From positions 1 to 16,092 of the forward strand of contig CAJOPJ010000216.1 of the NCBI GenBank assembly GCA_905236325.1: DNA of 16,092 nt, read 5' to 3'. Under the pieces are notes generated by a model that was given only the letters and a program-made list of their open reading frames with translations, did not search any database and was not told the DNA's origin. The position numbers were made by a program, and so were the translations under genes. This DNA is from an uncultured Selenomonadaceae bacterium (GTDB taxonomy: Bacteria > Bacillota > Negativicutes > Selenomonadales > Selenomonadaceae). Of the stretch, positions 6,481 through 15,006 are shown piece by piece; positions within the stretch are counted from its first letter, which is position 1, and every line of letters begins with the position of its first letter.

Positions 6481-8373
6481 TTGGAGCGATTAACTTCGCC
6501 TTCTGAACTTCACAGATTGAGTTTGAAAGAACTGCAGGATTTGGCTGAGGAAATTCGCAAACTGATTTTAAAAACTGTATCAAAAAATGGCGGACATCTT
6601 GCGCCAAGTTTGGGTACTGTTGAACTTACACTTGCACTGTATTCAGTGTTCGATTTTGCTATTGATAAAATTGTCTGGGACGTTGGTCATCAAGCCTACG
6701 CGCACAAAATTTTGACAGGACGACAAAAAATTTTTCCAACATTGCGCACGCGTGGCGGAATTTCAGGTTTTCCGCGCAGAAGTGAATCAAATTTTGATTA
6801 TTTTGGCGTCGGTCATGCGTCAACTTCAATAAGCGCGGCGCTTGGACTTCTTTTGGCGGAGGAAATTCAAGGCAAATTTGGCAAAGTTATTGCAGTCATT
6901 GGCGACGGCGCATTAACAGGCGGCGAGGCTTTTGAGGCTTTAAATCACGCAGGACAGCTGAAAAAAAATTTAATTGTCGTGCTTAATGACAATGAAATGT
7001 CGATTGCAAAAAATGTCGGCGCATTGAGTGATTACTTGTCGGAAGTGCGATTGAATCCTAAATACCGCAAGGCTAAAAAAGATTTTGAAGAATTTGTCAA
7101 AGGCTTGCCGATGTCGGAAAAAATTTTGCAGGCGGCGTATTCAGTCGGCTATGGCGTTAAATCTGCAATTGTGCCAAATTCAATTTTTGAGGCATTGGGA
7201 TTTACATATCTTGGACCAATCGACGGACACAATTTAGAAATTATGCAGGATATTTTCAGTCGCGCACGCGAACTTGACGAACCTGTTTTAATTCATGTAC
7301 ATACAAAAAAAGGCAAAGGCTATCAACCTGCTGAAAAATTTCCTGAAAAATTTCACGGCGTCGGAAAGTTCAACTTAGAAACCGGTGAAGTTTTGAAAAA
7401 AAATTCCACGCTGCCGACTTACACAGAAATTTTTTCCGACCTGATTTGTGAATTGGCAGAGCAAAATAAAAAAATTGTTGCGATAACTGCCGCAATGCCT
7501 GCAGGTACAGGTTTGAAAAATTTTTCTGAAAAATTCCCCGACAGATTTTTTGATGTCGGAATTGCCGAAGAACACGCAGTAACTTTGGCTGCAGGAATGG
7601 CAGCCGGCGGACTTCGACCGATTGTTGCAGTTTATTCAACATTTATTCAGCGCGCGTACGACCAAATTTTGCACGATGTTTGCTTGCAAAAGTTGCCTGT
7701 GATTTTTTGTTTGGACAGGGCAGGTTTAGTCGGCGAGGACGGCGCAACTCATCACGGCGTTTTTGACATGGCTTTCCTGCGCACAATTCCAAACATAAAT
7801 ATTCTTGTGCCTAAGGACGGCGACGAACTGAAAAAAATGTTGGCGGCGGCGGTTGCAGAAAATAAACCTGTTGCAATTCGATATCCACGCGGCGAAATAA
7901 ATAATCTGAATTTGCCAAATTCAACGCTGACTTGGGGGAAGGCTGAAGTTGTATACAAAGTTCCACGCGCAGATGTCAGAATTTTTGCTGTCGGCAGTAT
8001 GGTTGAAACTTCGATTGAAGTTGCGAAAATTTTAACCGAACAAAAAATTTTTGCTGAAGTTTTTAATGCAAGATTTGTTAAGCCTTTCGATCGCGAACTT
8101 ATCAAAATTAAGGCGCAAGATGTGAAGCTTTTTGTTACGGCCGAGGAAGGCGTTTTGAATGGCGGATTTGGTTCTGCTGTGGAAGAATTTTTGGCTGATG
8201 AAAATATTTCTGTGCCGATTTTGCGTTTCGGTATTGGCGATAGATTTATTGAACATGCTTCGCGAACTGAACTTCTGGAAATTTGCGGCTTGACTGCGCG
8301 ACAAATGGCAAATAAAATCCTTGACAAACTAAATGGCGAAGATGATGTTAAAATTTATAAACGCGGCGGCTGA
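6481..8373 (+). CDS. dxs: 1-deoxy-D-xylulose-5-phosphate synthase
   Basis: DXS condenses pyruvate and glyceraldehyde 3-phosphate with thiamine diphosphate, the first step of the MEP isoprenoid pathway, also feeding thiamine and pyridoxal synthesis. From the TTG at 6481 the protein is 630 residues, typical. Visible motifs: GGHLAPSLG (37-45), VGHAST, the thiamine-diphosphate/Mg site GDGALTGGEA (141-150) with LNDNEMSI (168-175), GPIDGHN, GIAEEHAV with the catalytic Glu (360-367), and STFIQRAYDQI. The start is uncertain. GGAGGAG at 6459-6465 is 15 bases from this TTG, further than usual. ATT (6478) or ACG (6472) in the same frame would be better spaced and closer to the family N-terminus. The open frame continues upstream to 6382, but that part lies in the nrf terminator. 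No clear promoter was found between the terminator and the gene. dxs stands alone here. Confidence 0.95.
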   Translation: MERLTSPSELHRLSLKELQDLAEEIRKLILKTVSKNGGHLAPSLGTVELTLALYSVFDFAIDKIVWDVGHQAYAHKILTGRQKIFPTLRTRGGISGFPRRSESNFDYFGVGHASTSISAALGLLLAEEIQGKFGKVIAVIGDGALTGGEAFEALNHAGQLKKNLIVVLNDNEMSIAKNVGALSDYLSEVRLNPKYRKAKKDFEEFVKGLPMSEKILQAAYSVGYGVKSAIVPNSIFEALGFTYLGPIDGHNLEIMQDIFSRARELDEPVLIHVHTKKGKGYQPAEKFPEKFHGVGKFNLETGEVLKKNSTLPTYTEIFSDLICELAEQNKKIVAITAAMPAGTGLKNFSEKFPDRFFDVGIAEEHAVTLAAGMAAGGLRPIVAVYSTFIQRAYDQILHDVCLQKLPVIFCLDRAGLVGEDGATHHGVFDMAFLRTIPNINILVPKDGDELKKMLAAAVAENKPVAIRYPRGEINNLNLPNSTLTWGKAEVVYKVPRADVRIFAVGSMVETSIEVAKILTEQKIFAEVFNARFVKPFDRELIKIKAQDVKLFVTAEEGVLNGGFGSAVEEFLADENISVPILRFGIGDRFIEHASRTELLEICGLTARQMANKILDKLNGEDDVKIYKRGG

Positions 8374-8384
8374 ATTAAAAATAT

Positions 8385-8462
8385 CTGCATTACGCGCTTG
8401 AAAGGAATTTTTAGCTTGATAGCGAATTTGTTTTTGTATTGCAAAGCTAAAATTTCATGCAG
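8385..8462 (+). promoter_or_regulatory. Possible structured leader RNA upstream of the epimerase gene
   Basis: Nested inverted repeats fill the dxs-epimerase gap. Outer arms are CTGCAT (8385-8390) and ATGCAG (8457-8462). Inner arms are TTTTAGCTT (8409-8417) and AAGCTAAAA (8444-8452), a perfect 9-bp match. A further short pairing inside is GC-AAT (8422-8427, one bulged G) with ATTGC (8438-8442), around a T-rich loop. The outer arm ends seven bases before the ribosome binding site (8469-8477). No T-tract follows, so it is not a standard terminator. It fits no riboswitch class I recognise; pairing is judged by eye. Confidence 0.35.
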
Positions 8463-8486
8463 TCTGTCGGAAGGGAGTTTTTAATT

Positions 8487-9362
8487 ATGTTGCATACCTT
8501 GCAAAATGAAGTTCTGAAAATCGCACTGGAAGATCGCGGAGCAGAATTAAAATCAATAATTGAACTTAGCGACGGCACAGAATATTTGCACGACGGCAAT
8601 CCCGATTGGTGGAAATATTCTTCGCCTGTTTTATTTCCATTTGTCGGCAAAGTTTTGAACAATAAATACCGCGTGGACGGCAAAGAATTTGAACTTCCGC
8701 AACACGGCTTTGCGCGTACTTCAAACTTCAAATGCGTTCGCGAGGACGAAGACAATATTGTTTTTCAGCTGACTTGGGACGAAGATACGCTTGAGGTTTA
8801 TCCCTACAAATTCAACTTGGACATTACTTACATTTTGAAAGATAATCGCGTTGAAATTGTTTGGACAGTAAAAAATCTTGACGACAAAGATATGTATTTT
8901 TCGATTGGCGCACATCCTGCATTGCGTTGTCCGATTGTTGCCGGTGAAAATTTTGAAGATTGTTACTTAAAATTCAATGTTGCTGAAGATTCCTCAAGGC
9001 TTTTGCTTAAATCAACCGGACTTTCGCACGACAGAGTGCCAACTTTAAGCGGCAAGGAATTTAATTTGAACTATGAAATTTTTGAAGGCGACGCGTTGAT
9101 TTTTGACGATCTAAAGTCAGATATGATTAGTGTTTGTTCGCGCAAAAGTAATAAATCAATTACGCTGATTGCAAAAGGCTTTCCATTTTGGGGGATTTGG
9201 ACGCCTAAAGCCGGTGCGCCTTTTGTTTGCATTGAGCCTTGGCTTGGTCACGCTGACTTTGAAGATTTTCATGGCGATATCACCGAAAAGGACGGCATTA
9301 TTAAACTTGCCGCCGGAAAAACTTTTGATGCCGGTTACGCTTTTGAAATTAATCTTGAATAA
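8487..9362 (+). CDS. Aldose 1-epimerase family protein (LacX-like)
   Basis: A galactose-mutarotase-fold protein of 291 residues, expected to interconvert anomers of a hexose or hexose derivative in the cytoplasm; the substrate cannot be told from sequence. Family segments in order: GAELKSI (18-24), LFPFVGKV (49-56), LPQHGFART (70-78, His73), FSIGAHPALRCP (138-149, His143), and CIEPW (248-252, Glu250). The two histidines and the late glutamate match the positions of the GalM-type active site. It most resembles the LacX subgroup, shorter than GalM itself (about 340). The ATG at 8487 has GGAAGGGAG at 8469-8477; an in-frame start at 8457 has no such site. There are no sugar operon neighbours: dxs precedes it after 113 bases and a terminator follows. 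Confidence 0.9.
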   Translation: MLHTLQNEVLKIALEDRGAELKSIIELSDGTEYLHDGNPDWWKYSSPVLFPFVGKVLNNKYRVDGKEFELPQHGFARTSNFKCVREDEDNIVFQLTWDEDTLEVYPYKFNLDITYILKDNRVEIVWTVKNLDDKDMYFSIGAHPALRCPIVAGENFEDCYLKFNVAEDSSRLLLKSTGLSHDRVPTLSGKEFNLNYEIFEGDALIFDDLKSDMISVCSRKSNKSITLIAKGFPFWGIWTPKAGAPFVCIEPWLGHADFEDFHGDITEKDGIIKLAAGKTFDAGYAFEINLE

Positions 9363-9371
9363 AAAAAATTT

Positions 9372-9400
9372 AGTCGCTCAAGTCGAGCGGCTTTTTTTTT
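9372..9400 (+). terminator. Intrinsic terminator after the epimerase gene
   Basis: An 8-bp stem (AGTCGCTC with GAGCGGCT, one T-G pair) encloses a five-base loop and runs straight into nine T residues (9392-9400). It begins nine bases after the stop codon. An A-tract upstream (9360-9368) could allow weak function on the other strand too. Confidence 0.88.
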
Positions 9401-9440
9401 GCAGGAAAATTTTTTTCCGGCGTGGAAAAATTTCTGCAAA
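9398..9440. repeat. Imperfect inverted repeat between the terminator and sbcD
   Basis: TTTGCAG (9398-9404) pairs with CTGCAAA (9434-9440), and TTTTTCC (9412-9418) with GGAAAAA (9424-9430), around the loop GGCGT. The match is interrupted by small bulges. Five T residues follow (9441-9445). It could be a second, weaker terminator in tandem, or a 5' leader hairpin of sbcD. Its left arm uses the T-tract of the first terminator, so the two hairpins cannot be wholly independent. Confidence 0.4.
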
Positions 9441-9465
9441 TTTTTATCTTGGAAGGAGTTTTGTT

Positions 9466-10587
9466 ATGAAATTTTTTCACCTGTCCGATTTGCATATCGG
9501 CTTGAAACTTAATAATCACGACCTGCGCGAAGATCAAGAATACATTTTTTGCGAAATTATTAAAGCAGCTGAAAAATATTTGCCGGACGCAGTTTTAATT
9601 GCCGGTGATATTTATGATAAATCAGTGCCGTCAGCCGATGCCGTGCAAATTTTCAACAATTTTATTACTGAACTTGCAAAGGCAGTTCCTAACATTATGA
9701 TAATAAGCGGCAATCATGATAGTTCAGTGCGCCTTGATATGTTCAGAAATATTTTGCGTCACAAAAATATTTACATGATTGGAACTCCGCCAACTCAGCC
9801 TGAAGATTTTATTGAAAAAGTTACGCTGACTGATGAATTTGGCAAGGTTAATTTTTATTTATTGCCTTTCGTGCGACCATCAAATGTAAAAAATATTTTT
9901 TCAGATGAAAATTTAAGTTACGACGCGGCAATTCACAGGCTGATTGAGCGCGAAAAAATAAATTCTGCCGAACGAAATATTTTTGTCAGTCATCAATTTT
10001 ATTTGCCAGTTGGTGTTAAAGATGTTGAACGCGCAGATTCTGAAGTTGTAACTGTTGGCAACATTGACGCAATTAAAGCTGATTGTCTTGAAAAATTTGA
10101 TTACGCTGCGCTTGGACATATTCACAGGCCAATGACTGTCGGCAAGGAAAATTTCAGATACTGCGGAACGCCGCTTGCTTGCAGTTTAAGTGAAGCCGGT
10201 CAGCGCAAGGGAATTATTTTTGTAAATTTGCAGGAAAAAGGCAATTTAAAAACTGAAGTCATTGAACTTAAGCCTTTACGCAAAATAAAAATTTTGTCCG
10301 GCAGTTTTGAAAATTTAATCACTCAAGGTTGTAAAGATTATGTTTCACTGCGGCTTACTGAAAAAGTTGCACTAAGTTCAGCTGAATTGCAAGAAAGGCT
10401 TAAAAATTTTTTTCCAAATTATCTGGAAATACGCCTTGCCGAAAGTGAAATATTTACTTACGCTGAGGAAAAAATTTCTGCCGATAATTTAAATCCATTC
10501 GACCTGTGTTGTGAATTTATTCCTGACATCACCGACGCTGAAAAAAATATTTTGGCAGAAATTATCAACAACTTGAAGGAGGTTTGA
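9466..10587 (+). CDS. sbcD: SbcD, Mre11-type nuclease subunit of SbcCD
   Basis: SbcD is the metal-dependent exo/endonuclease that, with SbcC, opens hairpins and processes blocked double-strand DNA ends. The protein is 373 residues. The phosphoesterase motifs are all present: SDLHIG (7-12, Asp8 and His10), AGDIYDK (46-52, Asp48), SGNHD (81-85, Asn83 and His84), VSHQF (His176) and LGHIHRP (217-222 region, His218 and His220). The ATG at 9466 has GGAAGGAG at 9451-9458. The frame is open further upstream to 9169, but that part overlaps the epimerase gene and terminator. The three-base gap to sbcC shows a two-gene operon. No clear promoter was found; it must lie between the terminator and 9450. Confidence 0.96.
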   Translation: MKFFHLSDLHIGLKLNNHDLREDQEYIFCEIIKAAEKYLPDAVLIAGDIYDKSVPSADAVQIFNNFITELAKAVPNIMIISGNHDSSVRLDMFRNILRHKNIYMIGTPPTQPEDFIEKVTLTDEFGKVNFYLLPFVRPSNVKNIFSDENLSYDAAIHRLIEREKINSAERNIFVSHQFYLPVGVKDVERADSEVVTVGNIDAIKADCLEKFDYAALGHIHRPMTVGKENFRYCGTPLACSLSEAGQRKGIIFVNLQEKGNLKTEVIELKPLRKIKILSGSFENLITQGCKDYVSLRLTEKVALSSAELQERLKNFFPNYLEIRLAESEIFTYAEEKISADNLNPFDLCCEFIPDITDAEKNILAEIINNLKEV

Positions 10588-10590
10588 ATT

Positions 10591-13500
10591 TTGAAGCCGA
10601 TAAATTTAAAAATGCGTGCGTTTATTTCGTACGCTGAGGAAACTGTGATTGATTTTACTAAGCCGAATCAAAATTTATTTTTAATTACCGGCGATACAGG
10701 TTCAGGAAAATCTACAATTTTTGATGCAATAGTTTTTGCATTATATGGCGAAGCAAGTTCAACCGACAACAAGCGCGACGGCGCTGAATTGCAAACAGAT
10801 TTTGTCGATAAAACAATTACGCCATGTGTGGAACTGAATTTTTCTGACGGCGGAAAAAATTATAAAATTCGACGCATACCACGCCACAGAAAAAAAAATA
10901 AAACTAAAGTCGAAAGTGAAACTGTTGATTTAATTATGCCCGACGGCACGGCTTACTCAGGAAAAAAATCTGAAATTGATAAAAAAATTGAGGAAATTAT
11001 CGGCTTGACAAAAAGTCAATTTATGCAAGTCGGAATGATTGCTCAAGGCGAATTTATGAAATTGATTCGCATGGATTCAAAAGAACGCAAAATCATTTTC
11101 AGAAAAATTTTTAACACGCAATTTTATCAGACAATTATTGATGAACTTTTGCGCAGAAAAAATTTGCTGTCGGAAGAAATGACAAATTTTTGGACTGTTT
11201 GTAAAAATGAACTTGGCAAAATACAAACTGACAACGCCGAAATTTTACAACTGCGCGACAAAATTGTTAAAAATAAAAATCCTGATATTGCAGACCTTGA
11301 AAAAATTTTGCCAATGTTGAAAAAAAATTGCACTGACTTGGAAAATAAAAATTCAACTGCGCAGAAAAATTATGCAGAACTTTCAAAACTGCGCGATGAA
11401 AAATTTACCGCAATCAATCAAGCCAACTTGCTGATAAAATCATTTGACGCAAAAGCGCAGGCTGAAAAAATTTTACTTGAATTGCAAGCCGGTGAACCTG
11501 AAATTCAAGACGCTGTTAAACTTCGCGAAAAAATCATTGCGGCTTATGAAATTCAACCTGTTTTTCAAAATTACATTGCGGCGCAAAAAAATCAAGCAGA
11601 TACTGAAAAAAATTTGCAGGCGCAGGAAAAAAATTTACCAAACTTAAAAAAACAAGCCGCCGACGCAAAATTTTTTTCCGACAGCAGCAAAGTCAACCGC
11701 GACAAAATTATTGCAGAATTTACAACAGTCAGCGACAGATACAATAGCGCACAAAAAATTTTCAAACAAATTGACGCAACTAAAAAACAAATTCAAGCGC
11801 AGGAAAAAATATCAACTGACGCTGAACTTGCCGCAAAGAAAATTCAAGCTGCGCAGGAAAACTTTAAACAGCAAGTCAATGAAAATCAAAAACGCGCTAC
11901 CGAATTGGAAAATTTTCCGCTACTTCAGGAGCAGTGGAAAAATAAAGTTCAACTTGCAAATGAATTGGAGGTTGAATTTACAAAATTTGCCAATGACAAG
12001 CGCGAAAATGCAAAACAGATTGAAGATTTGCAAAAAAAATATGCTGAAGTTCGCAAAATTTTTTCAGCAAAAAGCAGTGAATATCAAATTAAGCACAATT
12101 TATTTTTAGATGCCCAAGCAGGATTTATTGCGCAGGAAAAGTTGCGTAAAGGCGAGCCTTGTCCTGTGTGCGGTTCTATTGAACACCCTGCGCCTTGCAA
12201 AATTGCCGATGAACATAAAAATTTAACGCGCGAATTTATCGACAAATTAAAAGCTGAACGTGATGATTTGGAAACAAAACAAACCGAACTTGCAAAATTA
12301 AATGAAGTAGCGCAAGAAAAATCCAAAATCCTAGACGCACAAAATTTGCAATTGCGCGAAAAAATGCAATTAAATATTCCGAACTATCGCAACCCAAAAA
12401 ATTTAGCCGATGCAAAAAATTTGTTTGTCGAATGGAAATTAAAACTTTCTGCAGAAGGCGCAAAGTTAGAAGAGCAGGTAAGCGAACTTATCAAAATAAA
12501 AAAATTTTTGCAGGAATCAAAAGTTCAGGAAGAAAATTTTTCAACGCAAATTGACGCCGCAAATAAAAAATTACAAGCCGAACAAACTAAACTTACCGAA
12601 ATAAAAACACAGCTTGAAGAACCTGAAAAAAATAAAACATTCAACACTTTGCAGGAAGCAAAAGTAGCTTTCGATAAAATTTCCGCAGAAAAATTACAAG
12701 CTGAAAAAAATCACCAACAAGTTGAATCCGAACTAAAAAAACTCAATGACAAAGTAGCCGAAGCCAATACTTTGATAGAAAATTACAGAAAAAATTTACC
12801 AACACTTCAAACTGAATATCAAATGCGCCAAAGTCAATATCAAAATTTGTTGACTGAAAAAAATCTTTCCGAAGTCGATTGGCAAGAAGTTACAAAAAAA
12901 TATTCAAAATCTGAAACTGAAAAACTGCAAATAAAAATTGACAATCACCGCACAAAAAAAGCCACCGCTAAAGGCAGCTTAAAATCTGCAATTGAGGCTA
13001 TCGGCAATCAAGTTAAGCCAAACATTGAACATTTGCAAGAAAGTTTCAAAATTGCCGAAAAAAATTTATCAGACGCAAAAGCCGAACTCGACAACTTGAA
13101 AGACATTTTCCGCGCAAATAATTCAACTTACAAAGCACTTGAACCAAAAATTGTTGAACGTAGCAAAATTGCAAAAAATTTCGCGCAGATTGAAAATTTA
13201 CATTCGCGACTTGCAGGAAAAATCACCGGCAGCCGTATGGATATTGAAACTTTTGTTCAGCGTTATTATCTGGCAAGAATTTTGAACGCGGCAAATTATC
13301 ATTTTCGCAAAATGTCCGGCGGTCAATTTGAATTGCGTATGACTAAAATTGAAAACGCAGGTCAAGGCGCAAATCGTGGTCTTGATTTAATGGTGCTTTC
13401 AACTGTTACAGGTCAAGAACGCGAAGTTCAAACTCTAAGCGGCGGCGAAAGTTTTATGGCTGCTTTAAGTTTGGCACTTGGCACTGCCGATAAAATTCAG

Positions 13501-13725
13501 GAAAATTCTTCCGCAATAAATCTGGATATGATGTTCATTGACGAAGGCTTTGGCACTTTGGACGATAATTCACGCGACCAAGCAATTAAAGTTTTGCAAA
13601 ATCTCAGCGGCGACAAGTTAATTGCAATTATTTCTCATGTCGCAGAATTAAAGCAGAAAGTTGAAAATAAATTGCTTGTTACAAAGGACGAACAAGGCAG
13701 TAAAATTAAATGGCAAATTAGTTAA
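10591..13725 (+). CDS. sbcC: SbcC, Rad50-type SMC ATPase subunit of SbcCD
   Basis: SbcC is the ATPase and DNA tether of the SbcCD complex. The 1044-residue protein has the expected order: Walker A GDTGSGKST (34-42) in an N-terminal ABC half, a Q-loop region (SQFMQVGMIAQGEF), a long charged coiled coil, the zinc hook CPVCG (524-528), a returning coiled coil to about 870, then the signature LSGGESF (949-955) and Walker B MMFIDEGFG (980-988). The zinc hook sits almost exactly at the centre, as expected for antiparallel coils. The TTG start at 10591 has AAGGAGG at 10576-10582, inside the end of sbcD. Its TAA interlocks with the rsmB stop on the other strand. Confidence 0.96.
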   Translation: MKPINLKMRAFISYAEETVIDFTKPNQNLFLITGDTGSGKSTIFDAIVFALYGEASSTDNKRDGAELQTDFVDKTITPCVELNFSDGGKNYKIRRIPRHRKKNKTKVESETVDLIMPDGTAYSGKKSEIDKKIEEIIGLTKSQFMQVGMIAQGEFMKLIRMDSKERKIIFRKIFNTQFYQTIIDELLRRKNLLSEEMTNFWTVCKNELGKIQTDNAEILQLRDKIVKNKNPDIADLEKILPMLKKNCTDLENKNSTAQKNYAELSKLRDEKFTAINQANLLIKSFDAKAQAEKILLELQAGEPEIQDAVKLREKIIAAYEIQPVFQNYIAAQKNQADTEKNLQAQEKNLPNLKKQAADAKFFSDSSKVNRDKIIAEFTTVSDRYNSAQKIFKQIDATKKQIQAQEKISTDAELAAKKIQAAQENFKQQVNENQKRATELENFPLLQEQWKNKVQLANELEVEFTKFANDKRENAKQIEDLQKKYAEVRKIFSAKSSEYQIKHNLFLDAQAGFIAQEKLRKGEPCPVCGSIEHPAPCKIADEHKNLTREFIDKLKAERDDLETKQTELAKLNEVAQEKSKILDAQNLQLREKMQLNIPNYRNPKNLADAKNLFVEWKLKLSAEGAKLEEQVSELIKIKKFLQESKVQEENFSTQIDAANKKLQAEQTKLTEIKTQLEEPEKNKTFNTLQEAKVAFDKISAEKLQAEKNHQQVESELKKLNDKVAEANTLIENYRKNLPTLQTEYQMRQSQYQNLLTEKNLSEVDWQEVTKKYSKSETEKLQIKIDNHRTKKATAKGSLKSAIEAIGNQVKPNIEHLQESFKIAEKNLSDAKAELDNLKDIFRANNSTYKALEPKIVERSKIAKNFAQIENLHSRLAGKITGSRMDIETFVQRYYLARILNAANYHFRKMSGGQFELRMTKIENAGQGANRGLDLMVLSTVTGQEREVQTLSGGESFMAALSLALGTADKIQENSSAINLDMMFIDEGFGTLDDNSRDQAIKVLQNLSGDKLIAIISHVAELKQKVENKLLVTKDEQGSKIKWQIS

Positions 13726-14996
13726 TGCTTAATCAATTTTGCGCAGAAAAAGCCGTCAGTGCCGTCAATGTGCGGCAAGAAATTTTTAGTTTCAAGCAAT
13801 TCAAAATTTTTATTTTCAGTCAAAAATTTTTCAATAACATCTTCATTTTCACGGCGCAAAATTGTGCAAGTACTGTAAACCAAAATTCCGCCGGACTTTA
13901 AAGCCTTTGACGCACCAAATAAAATTTCTTGCTGAAGTTTAGGAAGTTCCGCAATTTCGGCAGGAAATTTTTTTATGCGCAAATCTGCCTTGCGTCTGAT
14001 AACTCCAAGACCACTGCAAGGCGCGTCAATTAAAATTTTGTCGGCTTGTTCAAAATATTTTTCACCAATCAATCGCGCGTCCAACAAAACCGGCTCAATA
14101 ATTTTAATTCCAAGCCTTTTTGCATTTTGCTTAATATGCTCAATTTTTTGTTCAAAAACATCGACAGAAACAATTTTGCCGCGATTTTGCATAAGTTCAG
14201 CCATGTGTGTTGATTTTCCGCCAGGTGCCGCGCAACAATCAATTACAAAATCATTTGGTTGCGGATTTAAAAAATGCGCCGCAAACATTGAACTTTCATC
14301 TTGAACTTGACAAAGTCCAATTTTCAGCGGCTTGAAATTATCCAATGCGCCGTGATTTTTTAAAATTATTCCTTCCGGAACTAAATTTGATTTTTCAGCG
14401 TTGGGATATTCAGCTAAGATTTTTTCGCGCGATGTTTTCAGCAAATTCACTCGCAAACAAAGCTGCGGTTCAATATTATTTGCCGCGCAGATTTTTTTTG
14501 CAGTTTCAACTCCAAATTCAGCAATCAACAATTTTACAATCCAAGTCGGATGAAAATTTTGCAACGCGATTGATTCTGCGTCGTCGCCTGTCGGCAAAGC
14601 TGATTTTTCAATTTCACGCAAACAATTTCGCAAAACGCCATTTACAAATTTTGACGCGCCGAGATTTGTAATTTTTTTTGCAATTTCAACAGATTCATTC
14701 ACTGCGGCTGAATTTGGAACTCTGTCCATAAAAAAAATTTGATACATTGAAAGCCTTAAAATTGATAAAACTTTTGCGTCAACTTTTTCAATTTCGCGCG
14801 TTAAATATTTCTGCAACTTCCAATCCAAAGTCGGCAATGTTTTTATCGTGCCGTAAACCAATTCAGTAAAAAATCTTCTGTCCAAGTCAAAAAATTTTTC
14901 GCGTCGCAAAGTTTGTGCCAATGCTACATTTGAATACGCGCCTTTAACTGTAATTTCAAAAATTGTTTTGACTGCCGCCAATCTAACTTTGTCCAA
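13722..14996 (-). CDS. rsmB: RsmB, 16S rRNA (cytosine-967 C5)-methyltransferase
   Basis: RsmB methylates C967 of 16S rRNA using S-adenosylmethionine. The protein is 424 residues. The N-terminal part (about 1-130) is a NusB-like RNA-binding domain (KGAYSNVAL, DRRFFTELVYG). The C-terminal Rossmann methyltransferase carries the SAM motif CCAAPGGKSTHMAEL (254-268), the motif IV cysteine in DAPCSGLG (Cys327) and the nucleophile in YSTCTI (Cys377). The start is taken as the TTG at 14996, six bases after GAGGTG; a longer frame from 15044 overlaps the gene upstream and lacks a ribosome binding site. It follows the 86-residue gene by ten bases, so they form an operon. Its stop overlaps the convergent sbcC stop. 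Confidence 0.95.
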   Translation of the reverse strand: MDKVRLAAVKTIFEITVKGAYSNVALAQTLRREKFFDLDRRFFTELVYGTIKTLPTLDWKLQKYLTREIEKVDAKVLSILRLSMYQIFFMDRVPNSAAVNESVEIAKKITNLGASKFVNGVLRNCLREIEKSALPTGDDAESIALQNFHPTWIVKLLIAEFGVETAKKICAANNIEPQLCLRVNLLKTSREKILAEYPNAEKSNLVPEGIILKNHGALDNFKPLKIGLCQVQDESSMFAAHFLNPQPNDFVIDCCAAPGGKSTHMAELMQNRGKIVSVDVFEQKIEHIKQNAKRLGIKIIEPVLLDARLIGEKYFEQADKILIDAPCSGLGVIRRKADLRIKKFPAEIAELPKLQQEILFGASKALKSGGILVYSTCTILRRENEDVIEKFLTENKNFELLETKNFLPHIDGTDGFFCAKLIKH

Positions 14997-15006
14997 AATT
15001 TTCACC

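Noticed and set aside
7752..8327. 191-codon open frame antisense to dxs
   Set aside because: Fully inside dxs on the opposite strand, low-complexity Ser-rich product, no family resemblance.
8409..8455. Hairpin after dxs as an intrinsic terminator
   Set aside because: The 9-bp stem is AT-rich with a long loop and is followed by only three T residues. It is treated as a possible leader structure instead.
9169..9465. N-terminal extension of SbcD by 99 codons
   Set aside because: It overlaps the end of the epimerase gene and runs through a terminator. The MKFFHLSDLHIG start at 9466 has a strong ribosome binding site and matches the family N-terminus.
11711..12109. 132-codon alternative frame inside sbcC
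   Set aside because: Lys- and Asn-rich shadow of the coiled-coil coding region; it has no start signal.
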